Of a stretch of 64,000 nucleotides of DNA, positions 10,741 through 23,526 are shown piece after piece. Location of the stretch: the NCBI RefSeq assembly GCF_964340395.1, contig NC_135562.1, forward strand, positions 20,147,626 to 20,211,625. The letters run 5' to 3'. Below the pieces are notes generated by a model. The model did not search any database. It was not told the DNA's origin and saw nothing but the letters and a program-made list of their open reading frames with translations. The DNA comes from Glandiceps talaboti. Lineage: Eukaryota; Hemichordata; Enteropneusta; Spengelidae. Position numbers and translations under genes: made by a program. How positions within the stretch are numbered: the stretch's first letter is position 1; every line of letters starts with the position of its first letter.

Positions 10741-11412
10741 CTATATACAGTAAATACTATCTTCTGTAGCTATTATTTCATTCACCATACCTGTATATAA
10801 ATCACATTTCTTGATAGTATACTCATATGGGTCAATAAAAACATTACTTGGCAGTTCATCTATTGTTAATATATCGAGTGTTTGACCTTTATTACATTGC
10901 AAATGTGTTACAACTGAATGGTAAATATCATCTCCTTTCTGAAGAACATTATCCAATTCATGAGGTGACATTAAGTCTTAATGCCTTGACAAACATAAAC
11001 CGATAAAAGCATTGCAAGTGCATTGCCTTCCTCTAGATGCAGCACTAAAGTCTTCACTACCTTGATGTTTGCTACCAAATATCATTTTTGTACTTGTTAC
11101 ACTAGTACTTGGTAATTGCATTTGGTCATTGTGTGTCATTCAATGTTCCATATCACTGTGACATGTACTAATTAAGTGAGTCTGCAGTTCTACTTTTTCA
11201 GTTTCATTGCTTGGCTTAGTAGATTCATAGCATTGCTTTTTATTAGGGAGAGCATACTCCTCTGCATTGCTTTTGTTTAAAGTCTGAGCATACAGACTGC
11301 TGCTGTCCTGAAAAATAAAGGGGGAATCCATAAAAAAATAGATATTTTCTTTTCGGTTTGGCATAATTATGTCACAGAGAATTGAAAGTTTGTGTAACTG
11401 AAAAGTCCTCAT
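10741..11412 (-). pseudogene. Cysteine protease-like protein (herpesvirus C76/OTU-like), two in-frame stops
   Basis: One minus-strand frame runs from about 11412 to 10741 with an in-frame TGA near 11139 and a TAA near 10974. Between the stops is SRGRQCTCNAFIGLC, which resembles the catalytic-Cys block of the herpesvirus tegument deubiquitinase family (GxQCTxNA). Downstream come LDNVLQKGDDIYHSVV and LTIDELPSNVFID, a layout I associate with transposon- or virus-like copies of this family in invertebrates. The His/Asp half is not visible beyond SIYCI. The fold assignment rests on one motif and the block order. Nonfunctional as read. Confidence 0.52.
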
Positions 11413-11414
11413 GA

Positions 11415-12910
11415 GTGTTTACTCCGAAACTGTAATCACAGAGTCACGCATTTTAAAATTATATTAAATTTTTTCACAGCTGCCTTCTTCCAATATTTCT
11501 TCTTTGGCATTTTGCTGCAAAATAAAAAAAAAATTATTTTAATGTAATAAAAATAGTATTCCCAGACAAATGACAAATACACAACACAATTATAATACTC
11601 TTTTAATTTTACCTACATTGCCACTCCTGGAAAAAATATATATCACTGACAATACATTGATAAATATTTTATTTGAATTATACAGTCATTACAATGAAAT
11701 ACATTAAGTAATACTTGCATTTAAATTCAATTCAATTCCAAAAATTTAGAACACAGCACTATTCCTCATGTTGGGGGTGTTGATTTCTGATCCCAAGTCA
11801 TTACTAATTGCAAGACACTTAGACAGCAGTCACTGTTTTAATTGCAAATCGTTCTTTTTATGAACGTGGAAAAATAAATACGTCTAACGGTCAAAAACAA
11901 TTGATGCAACAATTTTGCCAAACTTGGAACACAAGTATGCAATTTATGATCGATTCTGAGTTCCCTGTTGTCGCGACAATAAGGCCAGTGCACTCACGTG
12001 AATGTAAACATTCTAACAATACAAACACTTGCGAACTTTAGAATCAAATGTTTTAGTACTTAAAATTAAGATATACTACATTTGATCAAGTGATTACTGG
12101 CTGGAAGCGGCATAGTCAGTTGACGTAAAAAAACAAACGAAGCATTGAAAGTGCGTATGGACGTGAATACGTTCAGACGACTGACATTTTGTTCAACCTC
12201 CGAAAAACTCGCTGTTCCAAATCAATCTTTTGATGAACATAGAACAATAAATATAAATTTGGCACACAACTATGCAATTTAGGATTGATTATGAATGTCC
12301 TGTCAATATTGGCGTCGATACAAGTATGCAAAAGTCCATGTACTCGCATGAATGAACGTAAAATTCAAACAATACTCTATAAACGTTGATGAAAGTTTAA
12401 TTTCTGTGTCAAATATTGACCGACAAAAACTGAAATCAATATGCAACTATCCTAAGTACGTTCAATTTACTATGAAAATACGTTAGTTTTTACTCACCGA
12501 GTCAAAGAGTTGTTTCGTCAAGAACTCCGTTGAACTTGAAGCATGGCTGACACTAGTAGTGGAGATGGTCGCAATACGCATGCTCAGATCATGTGCAGAT
12601 TCTCATACGACATAAATGTCGTAGTAAAAAAAAAAATACTGAAAATAGCAGAATTTCGATTTCCAGAAATAGCTCGTTGTGAACAAGGATGGTGATCTTA
12701 CGACTTCTAGGCGTCGAAGCATTGCATGTAGTGTAATGGTTATGGTATGGCATGGGGAAATAAGAGGATTTAAGATGGCGTCCTATGAAACTCACTTGTC
12801 GTGCATTACCACATCGGCAATTTTGACGCTGTTATTTTGCCACCAATATTGATCGTACAAAAACAAAACTCCATAAATGAACCACTAAGTACTTTCCCTT
12901 TCAAAATGGG
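11415..12910. repeat. Diverged direct repeats, no gene
   Basis: About 11840-12060 and about 12210-12420 share ordered words: TGAACGTGGAAAAATAAATA versus TGAACATAGAACAATAAATA, then AGTATGCAATTTATGATCGATT versus CTATGCAATTTAGGATTGATT, then an ACTCACGTGAATG versus ACTCGCATGAATG block. They are an old duplicated unit of about 370 bp period. A segment at 12655-12740 is weakly similar to 48290-48380. Confidence 0.55.
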
Positions 12911-12914
12911 GTAA

Positions 12915-13036
12915 TTTTAGAAAGAGTATTATCGTATCTTCTCTTTCTTCACCTTCTTCCTCTGAAATAAGTTCACCACTGTACTCCATTAGAAATTCTC
13001 CAGCATCTGTGTCTCGTAGAGTAAATACTCCTCTAC
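12915..13036 (-). CDS. SET-domain exon fragment
   Basis: After an acceptor-like TTTTGATATAG at about 13037 the minus strand reads GRGVFTLRDTDAGEFLMEYS, then GELISEEEGEERED. This is the N-terminal strand of a SET methyltransferase domain (GxGVF...G.F..EY.GELI...E...RE), closest in feel to KMT5A-like proteins. The catalytic NHS and GEELxxDY motifs are not visible nearby, and no clear donor follows. It is either a lone exon of a split gene or a fragment carried by a transposon. Confidence 0.6.
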
Positions 13037-13039
13037 CTA

Positions 13040-14855
13040 TATCAAAATATACCATTCAGATATCATACTGTTGCACATACAGGTATATACATATCTATAA
13101 AGATATCTCCCTCCTGTGTTTTAGTATTTGATTAATTCTTGCCACAGTAAATCTTTCATAATATATCACTCAAACACTTCAAATTGTCCAGAAGGGATGA
13201 CTTCATCAGCCTATTGACCTTGAGTATCTGCTTTCTAGACATTGAATTGGGACAAATCTCTTCAGTAGACAAGAGTGATGATAATCACATATTTAGGTAC
13301 CACAGAATTTGTGTTCATGTCTTTCATATTGCTTACTTTTGAGGAGGCTAGAGATACCGTTTTGTTGAGTACACACTAGTGCCATTAGACGTGTGTATGT
13401 GTCTGTTTATTGAGTATAGACTAGTGCCATTAGATGTGTGTATTAGGGGTTTGAACAAATCATTATGTGAACTTGTGGTCCCCAGACCAGTGCCTTAAAA
13501 AATGCAGTGGTCCTGCTGAAAGAGTTAGTGGTCCCAGGTCTCGCTAATGTGAAACATCAAATCTTGCCTATGAATCTGTATATTCAGACAACTTTTTAAC
13601 ATAGTATATAAACAGTAAGAACGCATTCCAAATTAATTACGGAAAATTCCAATTACCTGGCGGAAAAGTTATATACACTGTGTTTAAATTAAGTTATGGA
13701 TTTGAATGTTTCCTATGTGTTATGTTACAATGACTTTTGATTGATACCAAAATTGTTTACTTAGCCCCTCTCTAAAATCCACTGAGTAATCATGTGATTT
13801 TTGAACACCAACATTAATCACATCATAACAAATTATTAATCATATGATTGATCACTATCTTTTTATAATTTATTCTTGATTAATCACCTGATTTCTTTGT
13901 ATTATATGACAATGATATGTGTTATTATTATAAAACAATTTGTAATTTGTCGAACATTTCATGATAATAACCATGTTCTTTTTTAGTTGAATTTGCAAGA
14001 CATTATACACTTTTAAAGGCATTTATATTTTTAGTTCTATTCAAACTCTCATACAACATACAATCCATGCATACTCTATTACCCAGAATGGAATATATAG
14101 TTCATATTTAATATAGCACAAATTTTATTTCATTTCACCAATGTTTGGAAAATAAATGATACAAAATATATGATTTATGAAGTTTAAAACTTACAGAACA
14201 TAATTGTCTAATTATAGAAATGAAATCTGAAATTTGAAGTTTGCATTCTTATGATACAGTAAAATTAGTGAAAATCATTACTTATACTTATTAAAATAAA
14301 AACTATCACAATAAATAAGGTAATATGTGTGTTTTCTCATAGTTATGAATTAGTTGGAATTTGATGCATGTCTTCTCTTTCACATATAAGTTCAAATGCT
14401 GAATGTTGTTAATAATGCAAATTGTTTATCAAAAGTCAAACTCCATAAAGAAATCCAATGTACACATTTGCACAGATGTTATCAAATTACATGAAATGTA
14501 CAGTTAACAGTTAGAATAAAGTTAATTACCAAAAATAGCTCCAATGGCATACATACAACACCCACACATACATACATACATACACCACAACTATCTCAAA
14601 TATATTCTATAAACATTATGAAGTAAGTTGATTTAATTAGGAAAAAAATACACAAAAAAACAAACTCCCAGAGAAATGAGACTTCTTATAATGGCACATT
14701 TATTTGTAAAAAAAGGGATCTGAGTAAACAAAATATTTTCATAATTTATGAGAAAAATGATGTCATTCATGTGCACATTGATCGATCAAGTTTACCAAGC
14801 AATGACATATTTTTTCCATGGATGTTAATGGCTAGAAGTTTGATGATGTTTATTT
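13040..14855. other. Gene-free AT-rich stretch with a small tandem duplication
   Basis: No gene seen. About 13355-13445 holds two copies of a unit ending ACTAGTGCCATTAGA(C/T)GTGTGTAT. A (CATA)n tract lies at about 14565-14585. Confidence 0.6.
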
Positions 14856-14857
14856 AC

Positions 14858-15005
14858 ATAATGTCAGCATGCTCCCCATATGCACAAAGTACATAATGTA
14901 CAATGTATAACCTAACAAGCTGACATGTCTTCCTGTCTGTTTTATGCTGCTCAGCTGCCCCAGTCAAGTTTAAATTCTCTTTGGTCTTCATTTTTGTATC
15001 TTTGG
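14858..15005 (-). CDS. Candidate terminal exon of an unknown minus-strand gene
   Basis: Acceptor TTTTATTGCAG at about 15006, then a frame reading KDTKMKTKENLNLTGAAEQH and ending VLCAYGEHADIM at a TAA. The stop overlaps an AATAAA (ATGTAAATAAACAT), a plausible poly(A) signal. No family recognised. It could end the gene whose other exons lie at 15.5-20.3 kb, but the phases between them were not all reconcilable. Confidence 0.4.
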
Positions 15006-15503
15006 CTGCAATAAAATAAAACTCTTATAAATGAAAATGATCATTTTTCTGAAATATTTATGCAATACTAAATCGAAAATATAAATATTTACATGTGTTC
15101 TGACTTTAGTATAAGAGGTTGTGGTAAAACTTCCACACAATGGCAGAACACATTCAAATGTTGTTGGGGCAATTGTACTTGAGTTGCATAAATGTTTTAG
15201 TAGTACTTTGTCAACAAAATCACCTTAATTATCAATAATCAATAAAAAAGTATATTAAGCATCACTGATTTCATTTCCTGAATAACTATATGATATGATG
15301 ATATGATATGTAAGCTTGGCATGTTTTATGTCAAATTTTGGGGAACATGCACATATTAAGTTAATTTTGTGTAGAATGTCAAAAAATGTCCCCCTCCCCA
15401 CCTTTGAAGCTATCATACCAAAGTTACTATCAAAGTAATCTTGATTATAATTTAGAACTGTTATTATTTTATTATTTTGGTATGAAACATAGTATTTACT
15501 TGG

Positions 15504-15726
15504 AGAAGTTTTTTTTGTCTTTTTGAGATGTAGATATAGTTTCTCAATTCTCTCCTCTTCTTCATTTGTCAATTGTGGCCTTTTTCTTTCATAGCCATCC
15601 TGCCATCCTTTAATTTCATGGAGACGACAATATCGATTACAATGTAGTAGTTTTTGTCTTCTTCCCGCTCCCTTCCAATTGAAACAGATATGTTTGCCAT
15701 ATATCCCTTTCTTCATCACTGATCTG
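15504..15726 (-). CDS. Candidate exon, Lys/Arg-rich, unknown
   Basis: Acceptor TTGCTCCTTCAG, then a frame with KHICFNWKGAGRRQKLLHC, RLHEIKGWQDGYERKRPQLT and NEEEERIEKLYLHLKKTKKT, followed by a donor-like CCAAGTAAAT near 15503. Highly charged and helical. Unrecognised. Confidence 0.38.
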
Positions 15727-17360
15727 AAGGAGCAATAATATTGAGTAGACATTCATATGGAGTGACTTGATTTTCTTTTTTTGTTGAAATACTATGCAAT
15801 GTATTTGCAAATAATATCTTGTCAATTTGTTCAATTGTTCCTTTGGTATTTGGTTTAATTCATAATTATCGGAGGACATGTTAATATACAGGTACAATCA
15901 AAATGGATTAATACAATCATGTGTATGTAATCATTCAGCCAATGAACACCAAAACCAAGCAAGGATCATCAGGTGGATGAACATTGACATATGCCATTGT
16001 ACTATATTTTGAGTTTACAGTTTTTTTTTCCAAATATAACTTCTTTCTGTACTCAAATTACACTGACTACTGAACTTGAAATTGTTCAAATGAAGGTAAT
16101 CACATCAAAGATGTCCATTTTGAGTCACAAATGTGATTCTTGGTGTGAGAAAATGCTTTGACTGAGTCCAGAATTGAAACAGTATAGTTTCATTGATGCA
16201 ATGCAATAATTAAATCATTTATGGGCACATTTCACACCTCACTGTCAATAGCATGAATTTATAAAAATTTGTTTGAGCATGGAAGTATGTGGGGTTATAC
16301 TTCCATGGTTTGAGGTTGCTTGGAAACAGTTTCAGTAAAATTAACTCATAGTTACTGCCTATGATTAAATAGATTCATTCTTGCTACAGATAAAATATTT
16401 GTGGCAAAAAATGTTGTTTCAGTAGAAAAAAACACTGTACAACTGTACAGTCAGGGAGTTTTAAAGATATTAACCAACATGCTGATTGATGTTACATATA
16501 GCTGTTCATGTTTATTCATTTTTATATGAATCTCTGTTCGCTGTCTTTGCAATATATGGGATCTGGCTGTTGCCATGGGCGTTGTCTTGTTGCGTGGCAT
16601 ATTTGCATACATGTTTTGATTGTTCATGGTTTTTTTTCTTTGTGTAATACACCACTGTTGGTAACTTTTGCTAAGGGTATTTTTATATATTTTGGAAACG
16701 TTTATTTACTCGCCTACCTGTCATTTGGTCATTGCTAAGGATGTGGTCATGATTACTTGAGTCATTTGTGATGACAAAATATATTGGAATACACTAGTAT
16801 ATATTTAAAAATGTATTTAAATGCACATAGCAACAGGACAATACCAATAGCAACAGTCAAATGATCTTGTATATTGCAAGATAACAGCAGCCTAAGTGAT
16901 TTATAGAAAAATGACTAAACATTCAAAGAATATATGCAAATGTGTCTAGCAGAATGGCAACATCCATAGCAAAAATTAAATGTTCATGAATGTATATTGC
17001 AAAGACAACATAATTGGAAAGGTAACATTCAGGAAATGAACATCTGTACCAAGCATTGATCAGCATGTGGATAAAGAATTTAGGTATGTGTTCTTGTGCT
17101 CCAACACCATTGGCGTATTTTCATATGTGCTAGCTGTGTTGCTAAAATCACAATGACATTTTCACTTCTTATGCCGTGGCCATATATAACTTTGGAGTCA
17201 TTCCAACAGATACACAGTATGTGTACATAACACTTGCATTCTCTTTTATCAATACCTGCTGCCATTTTCCTTGAAAGTTATTACTATAAATAAATGATCT
17301 GTACAAATACTATGATTATGAATGGTATGTAGCAGAATGGAATAACTTTTTACATCATAC

Positions 17361-17516
17361 CTTTCCACTGTTATGGAGTAGAGTTATTGTCTTTAGGGTG
17401 TCATCAAATTTAATTTTTGAGCAATTTGATGTTGTCACTTTTGTGACTGATTTGTTTCGAAAAGATCTCATCAGATCCCCATCTGTAATTTTCCAATTTG
17501 TATCTGACATCCAATC
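17361..17516 (-). CDS. Exon of unknown minus-strand gene (52 codons)
   Basis: Bounded by TAG acceptor and GTATGA donor, exactly 52 codons, phase 0 at both ends. It reads DWMSDTNWKITDGDLMRSFR, then a Lys/Thr-rich half ending LKTITLLHNSGK. It joins in phase with the exon at 18124-18361 (…LQFAYK then DWMSD…). This makes a spliced gene likely, although I do not recognise the family. Confidence 0.5.
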
Positions 17517-18123
17517 CTACAGAGCAAACGTAATAGACTTATTATGAAAGCAGTAAATCAGTCAGAAACTAAACATCTATATGTCAAGTTTATTATGTGT
17601 ATAAACACAACTCTATTTTGGCAATAGCTATATCAAAAGATTGCTAGTGTGAGGGCAACTCAGAATATACATGTACAGGTCATATTTTAGAGACAATGAA
17701 ATTTAAAACATATTTCACAATCAACTGTAAAGACATATATTGACTATATTTATGTGTCTATACTCATATATCTTATACACCTGCAATTGAATTTTCAATG
17801 TTTTACTTGTCCACCCAACAATGTTACCATCTTTGCAAATGTACCACCACTTGGCGGTTGCTATGGCCCTTTAAAGCTTTGACCAAAAACATTGCTAAAA
17901 TATAAACCTATTTTATTGACAACTCAAAGGAGTGTGCAAAAAATTCTATCAAAGCATTCCACCCATATTTTTTTCAAATTTAAGCGCAAAATATAATTTT
18001 CACCAAAAGACCCTGCTGGAAATAGTAAATACTGCAAATAGCTTTTAAAACATTCTAATACATGCTAATACACATTTCACATTTTCTACATATACTTTCT
18101 ACATATATAAATCAAAGAGATAC

Positions 18124-18361
18124 CTTGTATGCAAATTGAAGTTGCAGCCCATTCATTGAGAATTTGTATTGGTGAGGGCCTGAATGCTGACTCAGTGTAT
18201 TTAAATTATCAGCAAAGTGATATTTAAAATCTAAAACTTCCTTCACTTCGATGGCTTGTGCGCCTGAATACGAACTTTCAATTACAGTCCTTAACTGTCC
18301 CATTGTTCTTGCTTCCTTCAGATGAAGCACCTGAGATATTCTGCTGAAGAACTGGTCTATG
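18124..18361 (-). CDS. Exon of unknown minus-strand gene (about 79 codons)
   Basis: Acceptor ATTTCAG at about 18362 and donor AAG/GTATCT at 18123. It encodes IDQFFSRISQVLHLKEARTM, then a mixed alpha/beta stretch ending NGLQLQFAYK. Joins in phase 0 to the 17361-17516 exon. It is probably the product's central region. The nearest upstream coding piece on this strand is the helix-turn-helix-like exon at 20108-20309. Confidence 0.5.
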
Positions 18362-18794
18362 TCTGAAATAAAATGTAAATTATGAATAATAAAATATCAA
18401 TGAGATTGTGTCCTTTGCCAGACTCCTCTGAATGTAGTCTGTAACAGGGACACAAGGTTCAGTGGCACTAAAAATGACCCATTATTATGCATGAATTAAC
18501 CTGTTTAGAGTGTGCCTTCAAAACAGTATTTCCAAGCAACCTCAGAGGGTAATCTTCATGCCATCGACACTGACATGTGAAGTAGTACATAAAAGATTTA
18601 ATGACTTTATTGCATCAATACAAATCTAACCTTTCATTTCTGGGTATTTCTCACAAATAGAATCCTTTTTTTTAAATTTCAAAATGCACAACTATGATGA
18701 TGCATTCATTTTAATTTTAACAATTTCACAACTTTACACCCAAGGTAATACACCCACCAAATCTCATGGCAATCAATCCAGCTGTACACACACT

Positions 18795-18825
18795 CAGACA
18801 GACAGACAGACAGACACTGTTTGTT
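18795..18825. repeat. CAGA microsatellite
   Basis: (CAGA)n tract inside a region of old dispersed repeats (18880-19150) with words such as GTTGCTATGGGTG that also occur near 16570, 24500 and 29920. Confidence 0.7.
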
Positions 18826-19880
18826 CCCTATAGCACTACTGACTTGGTTCAATTGTGTTAAAACAAAAAAACAACAACACACCAATGGTGTTATGGCACA
18901 AATTGTTTACCCACATGCCAATGCATGCTAAGTATGAACATTTGGGTGTTGCTATGGGTGGGTGCGAACACATTGACATACATTTTGTAAATTTTCACTG
19001 ACTTGGCCAGATGTTGTTTGACTAATATATAGTGTTGTCTGGTTGTTGTCAAGGCATAGTCATGGCTGCTTGGGCCAATTGCGTTGAAATATTTTTATGA
19101 AAATCTGTATAGCAATTTTAATGACATTCCACCAAATATCAGCTTTGTTGACCATTTACTTGTTTGTGTTTTTTAAAACAAAAACATATGTATACATACA
19201 CCCAATTTGCATATCCTGTTTGGTGAGAGCAATGTGTGCTTCTTCATGAATACACCAAAAGTGTATCCATAAAGGCATGACTTACTTGGCCCTATTTTGC
19301 ATATAACTGACTCTATCTTTTGGGGCAGATACAACTGTGGAAATAACAGCGTTGCGGTTGCTTGCGTGAAGTTAGCTTCAAGCAGAGACAATTTAGGTAA
19401 AGACAACAAGATAAGTGACACAAAACAACAGCCGGTGCCTCTGATGTAGGTTGACGGAACGCTTTATGACTGTGTTTATATCTGGCATGTTCTAAAATAA
19501 ACTCCCACAGTGTTCTAGGACTGTTCATGCCGACTCATTTACTTGCGTAATGTATAATGACACTACCGTTGTCCTGACCTATAGTGGTCTGACTCATGAC
19601 GTTGTACAGTCTAGTTCCTTATGACTGTGTTCTTATTACATATCTTCATACTAGAGTATTTTTAGGAGAGAATTTTCCCGAAGCAAAGAAGTTCACTTTC
19701 TTCTACTACATACTGAATTTAGTGGCAGGGTAAACTTTCAATGTTAACACGTTTTCAAATTGACTTTCACATAATATAACAATTTACTACGTGAACAACA
19801 GGACGTGTTAACTAACGAAAATAGAGCATTGTTTCCTTGAATGAAGTAAGCTTCAAGCAGAGACAGTTTGGGTAATGCAG

Positions 19881-20108
19881 CAATCTGATTAAAATCCGAT
19901 GTAGATGTCGGCTAATCGTGCATTGCTATCTTACCATCGTTATTTAGCTTGAATTGACCTTCGTAGTAGATATTTACGTTTTTAGCCTGATCGCCTCCTC
20001 AGGCTAAAAACGTAAACATCTACTACGAAGGTCAATTCAAGCTAAATAACGATGGTAAGATAGCAATGCACGATTAGCCGACATCTACATCGGATTTTAA
20101 TCAGATTG
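19881..20108. mobile_element. Foldback element: 110-bp arms, 8-bp loop
   Basis: The arms 19881-19990 and 19999-20108 are reverse complements with only one mismatch that I can see (GATATTTACG versus CGTAAACATC). The loop is TCGCCTCC. This near-perfect palindrome suggests a recent foldback or MITE insertion, or a recent inverted duplication. Its right end coincides with the premature end of the adjacent helix-turn-helix-like frame. No flanking target duplication was identified. Confidence 0.92.
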
Positions 20109-20309
20109 AACATAAAGTTGCCAGATCTTTTTCGTTCCCCACCTCGATAGTTTATATTTACTGGCAACAGATGTTACGATGCCTCTCGGAATCCACCCGT
20201 TGTTTTCGTTACCGCCACTATTCTTGATGTCTTCAATGACAAGATTACCAAGGTCATCACTAATTGTCTTCCCGGACTGAAAGCGTCTTCCCAAACTATT
20301 GAAGTTCAT
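20109..20309 (-). CDS. Helix-turn-helix-like N-terminal exon, truncated by the foldback
   Basis: An ATG frame of about 66 codons reads MNFNSLGRRFQSGKTISDDL, then IVTSVASKYKLSRWGTKKIW. This looks like a paired-like or Tc1-type helix-turn-helix N-terminus (GRxF..G..IS..., then VA.K..LSR...). The frame ends at a TAA that lies inside the foldback arm (VQSD then stop), so the natural downstream sequence is displaced. It could be the first exon of the 14.9-18.4 kb gene or a transposase relic. Confidence 0.45.
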
Positions 20310-22640
20310 TTTTAACAGAAGGTAGAGACAGAGTTGATGGTGCTACCACCTGATACAATCACTGATGTATTCTGATGGCATTTTGACTTTTACATTACAA
20401 CATTGTAAACGTCTCATCATAAGTTATCACATGCAGTGTCCTAATCAGTAAACAGAGTCATTGGATATGGGATCCCGTGGTGTTTACACTTTGAAAGGTT
20501 ACCGACACTAATTATATTGTATGTCTTTGCTTGAAACTTGTCTCATTCTTCATTGCCACAAGCATGCAAATGCAACGCTGTTATTTCTACAGTTGTATCT
20601 TGTGGTGACTCACTGGCAAGTAATCACTGAATTATAAACATTCCTTATTTAATCAATAGTAATCCCAAGTGACACAACGTAAACTGCTGTTTTCAAGAGA
20701 ATTTGCTTCATTTTAAAAGGTTTTACACTATATGAATGAAACATTGATTTTCAAACAATTTGTGTACAAGTTACCATCCTATGGCATTCACAATTTGTAC
20801 ATACTTCATTTCATGCCCAGAGTGTTTCTCATAGAACAGAAAAAAATGCTGAAAACAAGACCCAGAAGCTAGTGATCCATACAGCATTTTGAATTTACTG
20901 CAAATACACTGATTAGCCATAATCCTCTTTAAATATGGATTTTTCTTTTTCAGTTTTGTTGTCAGTTTTACCACAATCTGGATGAAAATTTCTTTTAAAA
21001 CTAACAGATTTAAAATATTTTTGATGCAAAAATTACATTAACAGTAGTTTTGCGAGTGAGCAATGAATCAATTTCACCTAGCAATAATTCAAATAAATCA
21101 AATCATGATCACAGGAGCACTTTTTACTTTTTTGTCCAATGAATCACTTTGGTAAATTACTTTTGTTTCCATACTTTCACATCTACACACTCATGTTCCA
21201 TTCCAGGTAGCTTTAATCATTAAAGCTATAGTATTAGTTTGTTTCCCACTTTACAGTGTTCACACACACACACACATGTTGCCATACCAATCACACTATT
21301 CAGCCTCATGCCTGTGCATGAATTATTTTGGTGTCAAAATAATACCACCAATGGTTTGTAGCACAATTGGCATCCCATACGTATACACTCTATGCCAAAC
21401 TTGCTTTTCACTTAAAGGGGAACACAACTCTAGGAAATTCCTAAAGTGGTTTTCCCCATTAACTTAAAGGTCCAAAAACATTTCCAAACACTCTTTGCCA
21501 AAATTCAGATATGAAATGTAAAACTTTTAATAAAAACTTTCTTAAATTACAAAATTACACAAAATCTCTGAAAAAAATGACTGGGAAATGTACACAAGAA
21601 AAAGAAAAAAAAAGAGGATTTTGAGGTCGGCTACAAATAATTCCAGTGTCTTACAGCTTTAACCCTGGAAAATGTTAATGATGAATGAAATAAACTAGGG
21701 ATCTAAAATAATTTTGAGGCAATTCGAATTTCAATTTTCTAACAAATTTACCAAGTCAACAACATTCAACTTGTACTACCCGGTAGTTGTAGTAGATATA
21801 TATAGGGAAGAAATGTATTAATCGCCATCTTAGTTTCCGTACGGCGACAATCCCAAGTACCCGGAAGAGAGTCTGGAAAGAGAAGAAAAAAAATTAATAG
21901 TGACACACTTGTTAGTGAAAAAATAATTTATAGATTTTTCACTGAATTTATTGTGAATCAATGTTGTGATGATTTAATTATCTCTAATTACACCTGAACA
22001 ATTACACCTAAACATATTACACTGTTGTGTACTATTTGTCATGGTGAACCTTAAGTATGAAATTTGTTGCTTGAAGTCCAGTATTATTTTTCTTTTTCAA
22101 TTCATTTTGCACTCTACAGTGAAACTCATGACACTGGTGAAATTTTAGTAATCTGCATTTACTACATGACTTTATTCATATTGCAGACATTCTAGTCAGC
22201 TGTATTAAATAAGAGAAAATAATCAATTTTTAACTAGCCCTTGAAAATTAACACACCTATTGACATGCTTTATCTAATGACCCATTTAGTCGATATAATT
22301 TCATACAGGGAAACATGCAAGTGGTAACAAATTGTGTGTTTATATCAAGAATAAATTTATGTTTGAAGACTACTGAATTTATGTGTTAGATTTTACAATG
22401 CATACAAAGTTATCAAAATTTAGATTCCTTGTCATTTGTAACTTGTGTAAGGTTTGAAAATCATGACATTTATTGTTTCATCTTAGAATTAATGTGATAT
22501 TCTGCTTTAAAAAGCTGTAACGTTTGATCTAGGCATGAGTTTATTATAATGACACATATAGATAAGACATTTTCATTGATTTATGCATAAAGTGTATAGT
22601 CAAACTTTAATTAATAATATTGAGAAATATTACCTTATAT
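20310..22640. other. Gene-free stretch carrying a dispersed repeat
   Basis: No gene seen. About 21540-21870 is the inverted counterpart of about 43105-43440, with long near-identical runs through CCCTAGTTTATTTCATTC-type sequence. A (CA)n tract lies at about 21258-21275. Confidence 0.65.
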
Positions 22641-22751
22641 TCTTTGAAATATCATGTTGATTTTACATTCCTCTTTCATTTTAATTATGTCCATATTTAT
22701 TTTTTCAAATTCTTCCTGGGTCACTGGTTCCCCCAGGAAGCACACATCCTA
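22641..22751 (-). CDS. Candidate exon, unknown, downstream of the cyclin-like gene
   Basis: Acceptor CTCTTGTAG, then a frame reading DVCFLGEPVTQEEFEKINMD and ending MIFQRI at a TAA just before a donor-like GGTAAT. It could be a last exon of the cyclin-like gene on the same strand, or unrelated. Confidence 0.35.
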
Positions 22752-23526
22752 CAAGAGAAAAAAAATGTAATATTGAGGTCCATTTGAGCACATTAAAAGT
22801 ACTATGAATAAGTTGTTGCAAAGGAGAGAAAGAAGAACACGTACATTTGTTATGGTTACTATAAAACTGGACCTGTACATGTATGATGAACAGTGCAGTG
22901 CTTCATCTACCAAACTCCACAACAATAAACAGCTTATTATTTTGGTAATTAATGTTGGACGTGTGTTAGGGGGAATGTTAGACTTGCCCAAGTCTCTAGG
23001 CTAATTATTCCCACTTTAAAAAAAAAAATCAAGACTGGCATCATCCTAACTCACCCAAATCCGGTTTTATGGCAAACCACCACCTTTGAAAAAATCTGAA
23101 AAAAATTCAGTCACGTATTGCAAGAGCCTACATTGTAACATAGACCCTCCACCAACTGACTGGGCTAGAGGAATGTGTATTGGTATAATATATTGACAAT
23201 TTTAAACACACTTGATAAGACTTGACATTTTAATGTACACTAAAGTGCATTTGCATCATGTTCATATTTTGTCATAAATGTAGTCATCACTATAGCAACT
23301 GTAGAGTCCCACTCTGATGATGAACTAAACTTTGCGCTGAATATTCTACCCATAACTGCAATTTTTTGTACAATGCTACACTGTAAATACATTTACCTAG
23401 GCAAACCTGTCAGTTGGATACTATAATATTTTGTAACTATAGCAACAATGGAATTCATCTTGAATGCATAATGAATGACTCCATTTAAACCCACTAGAAA
23501 AATATAAACAATAAAGAACTACTTAC

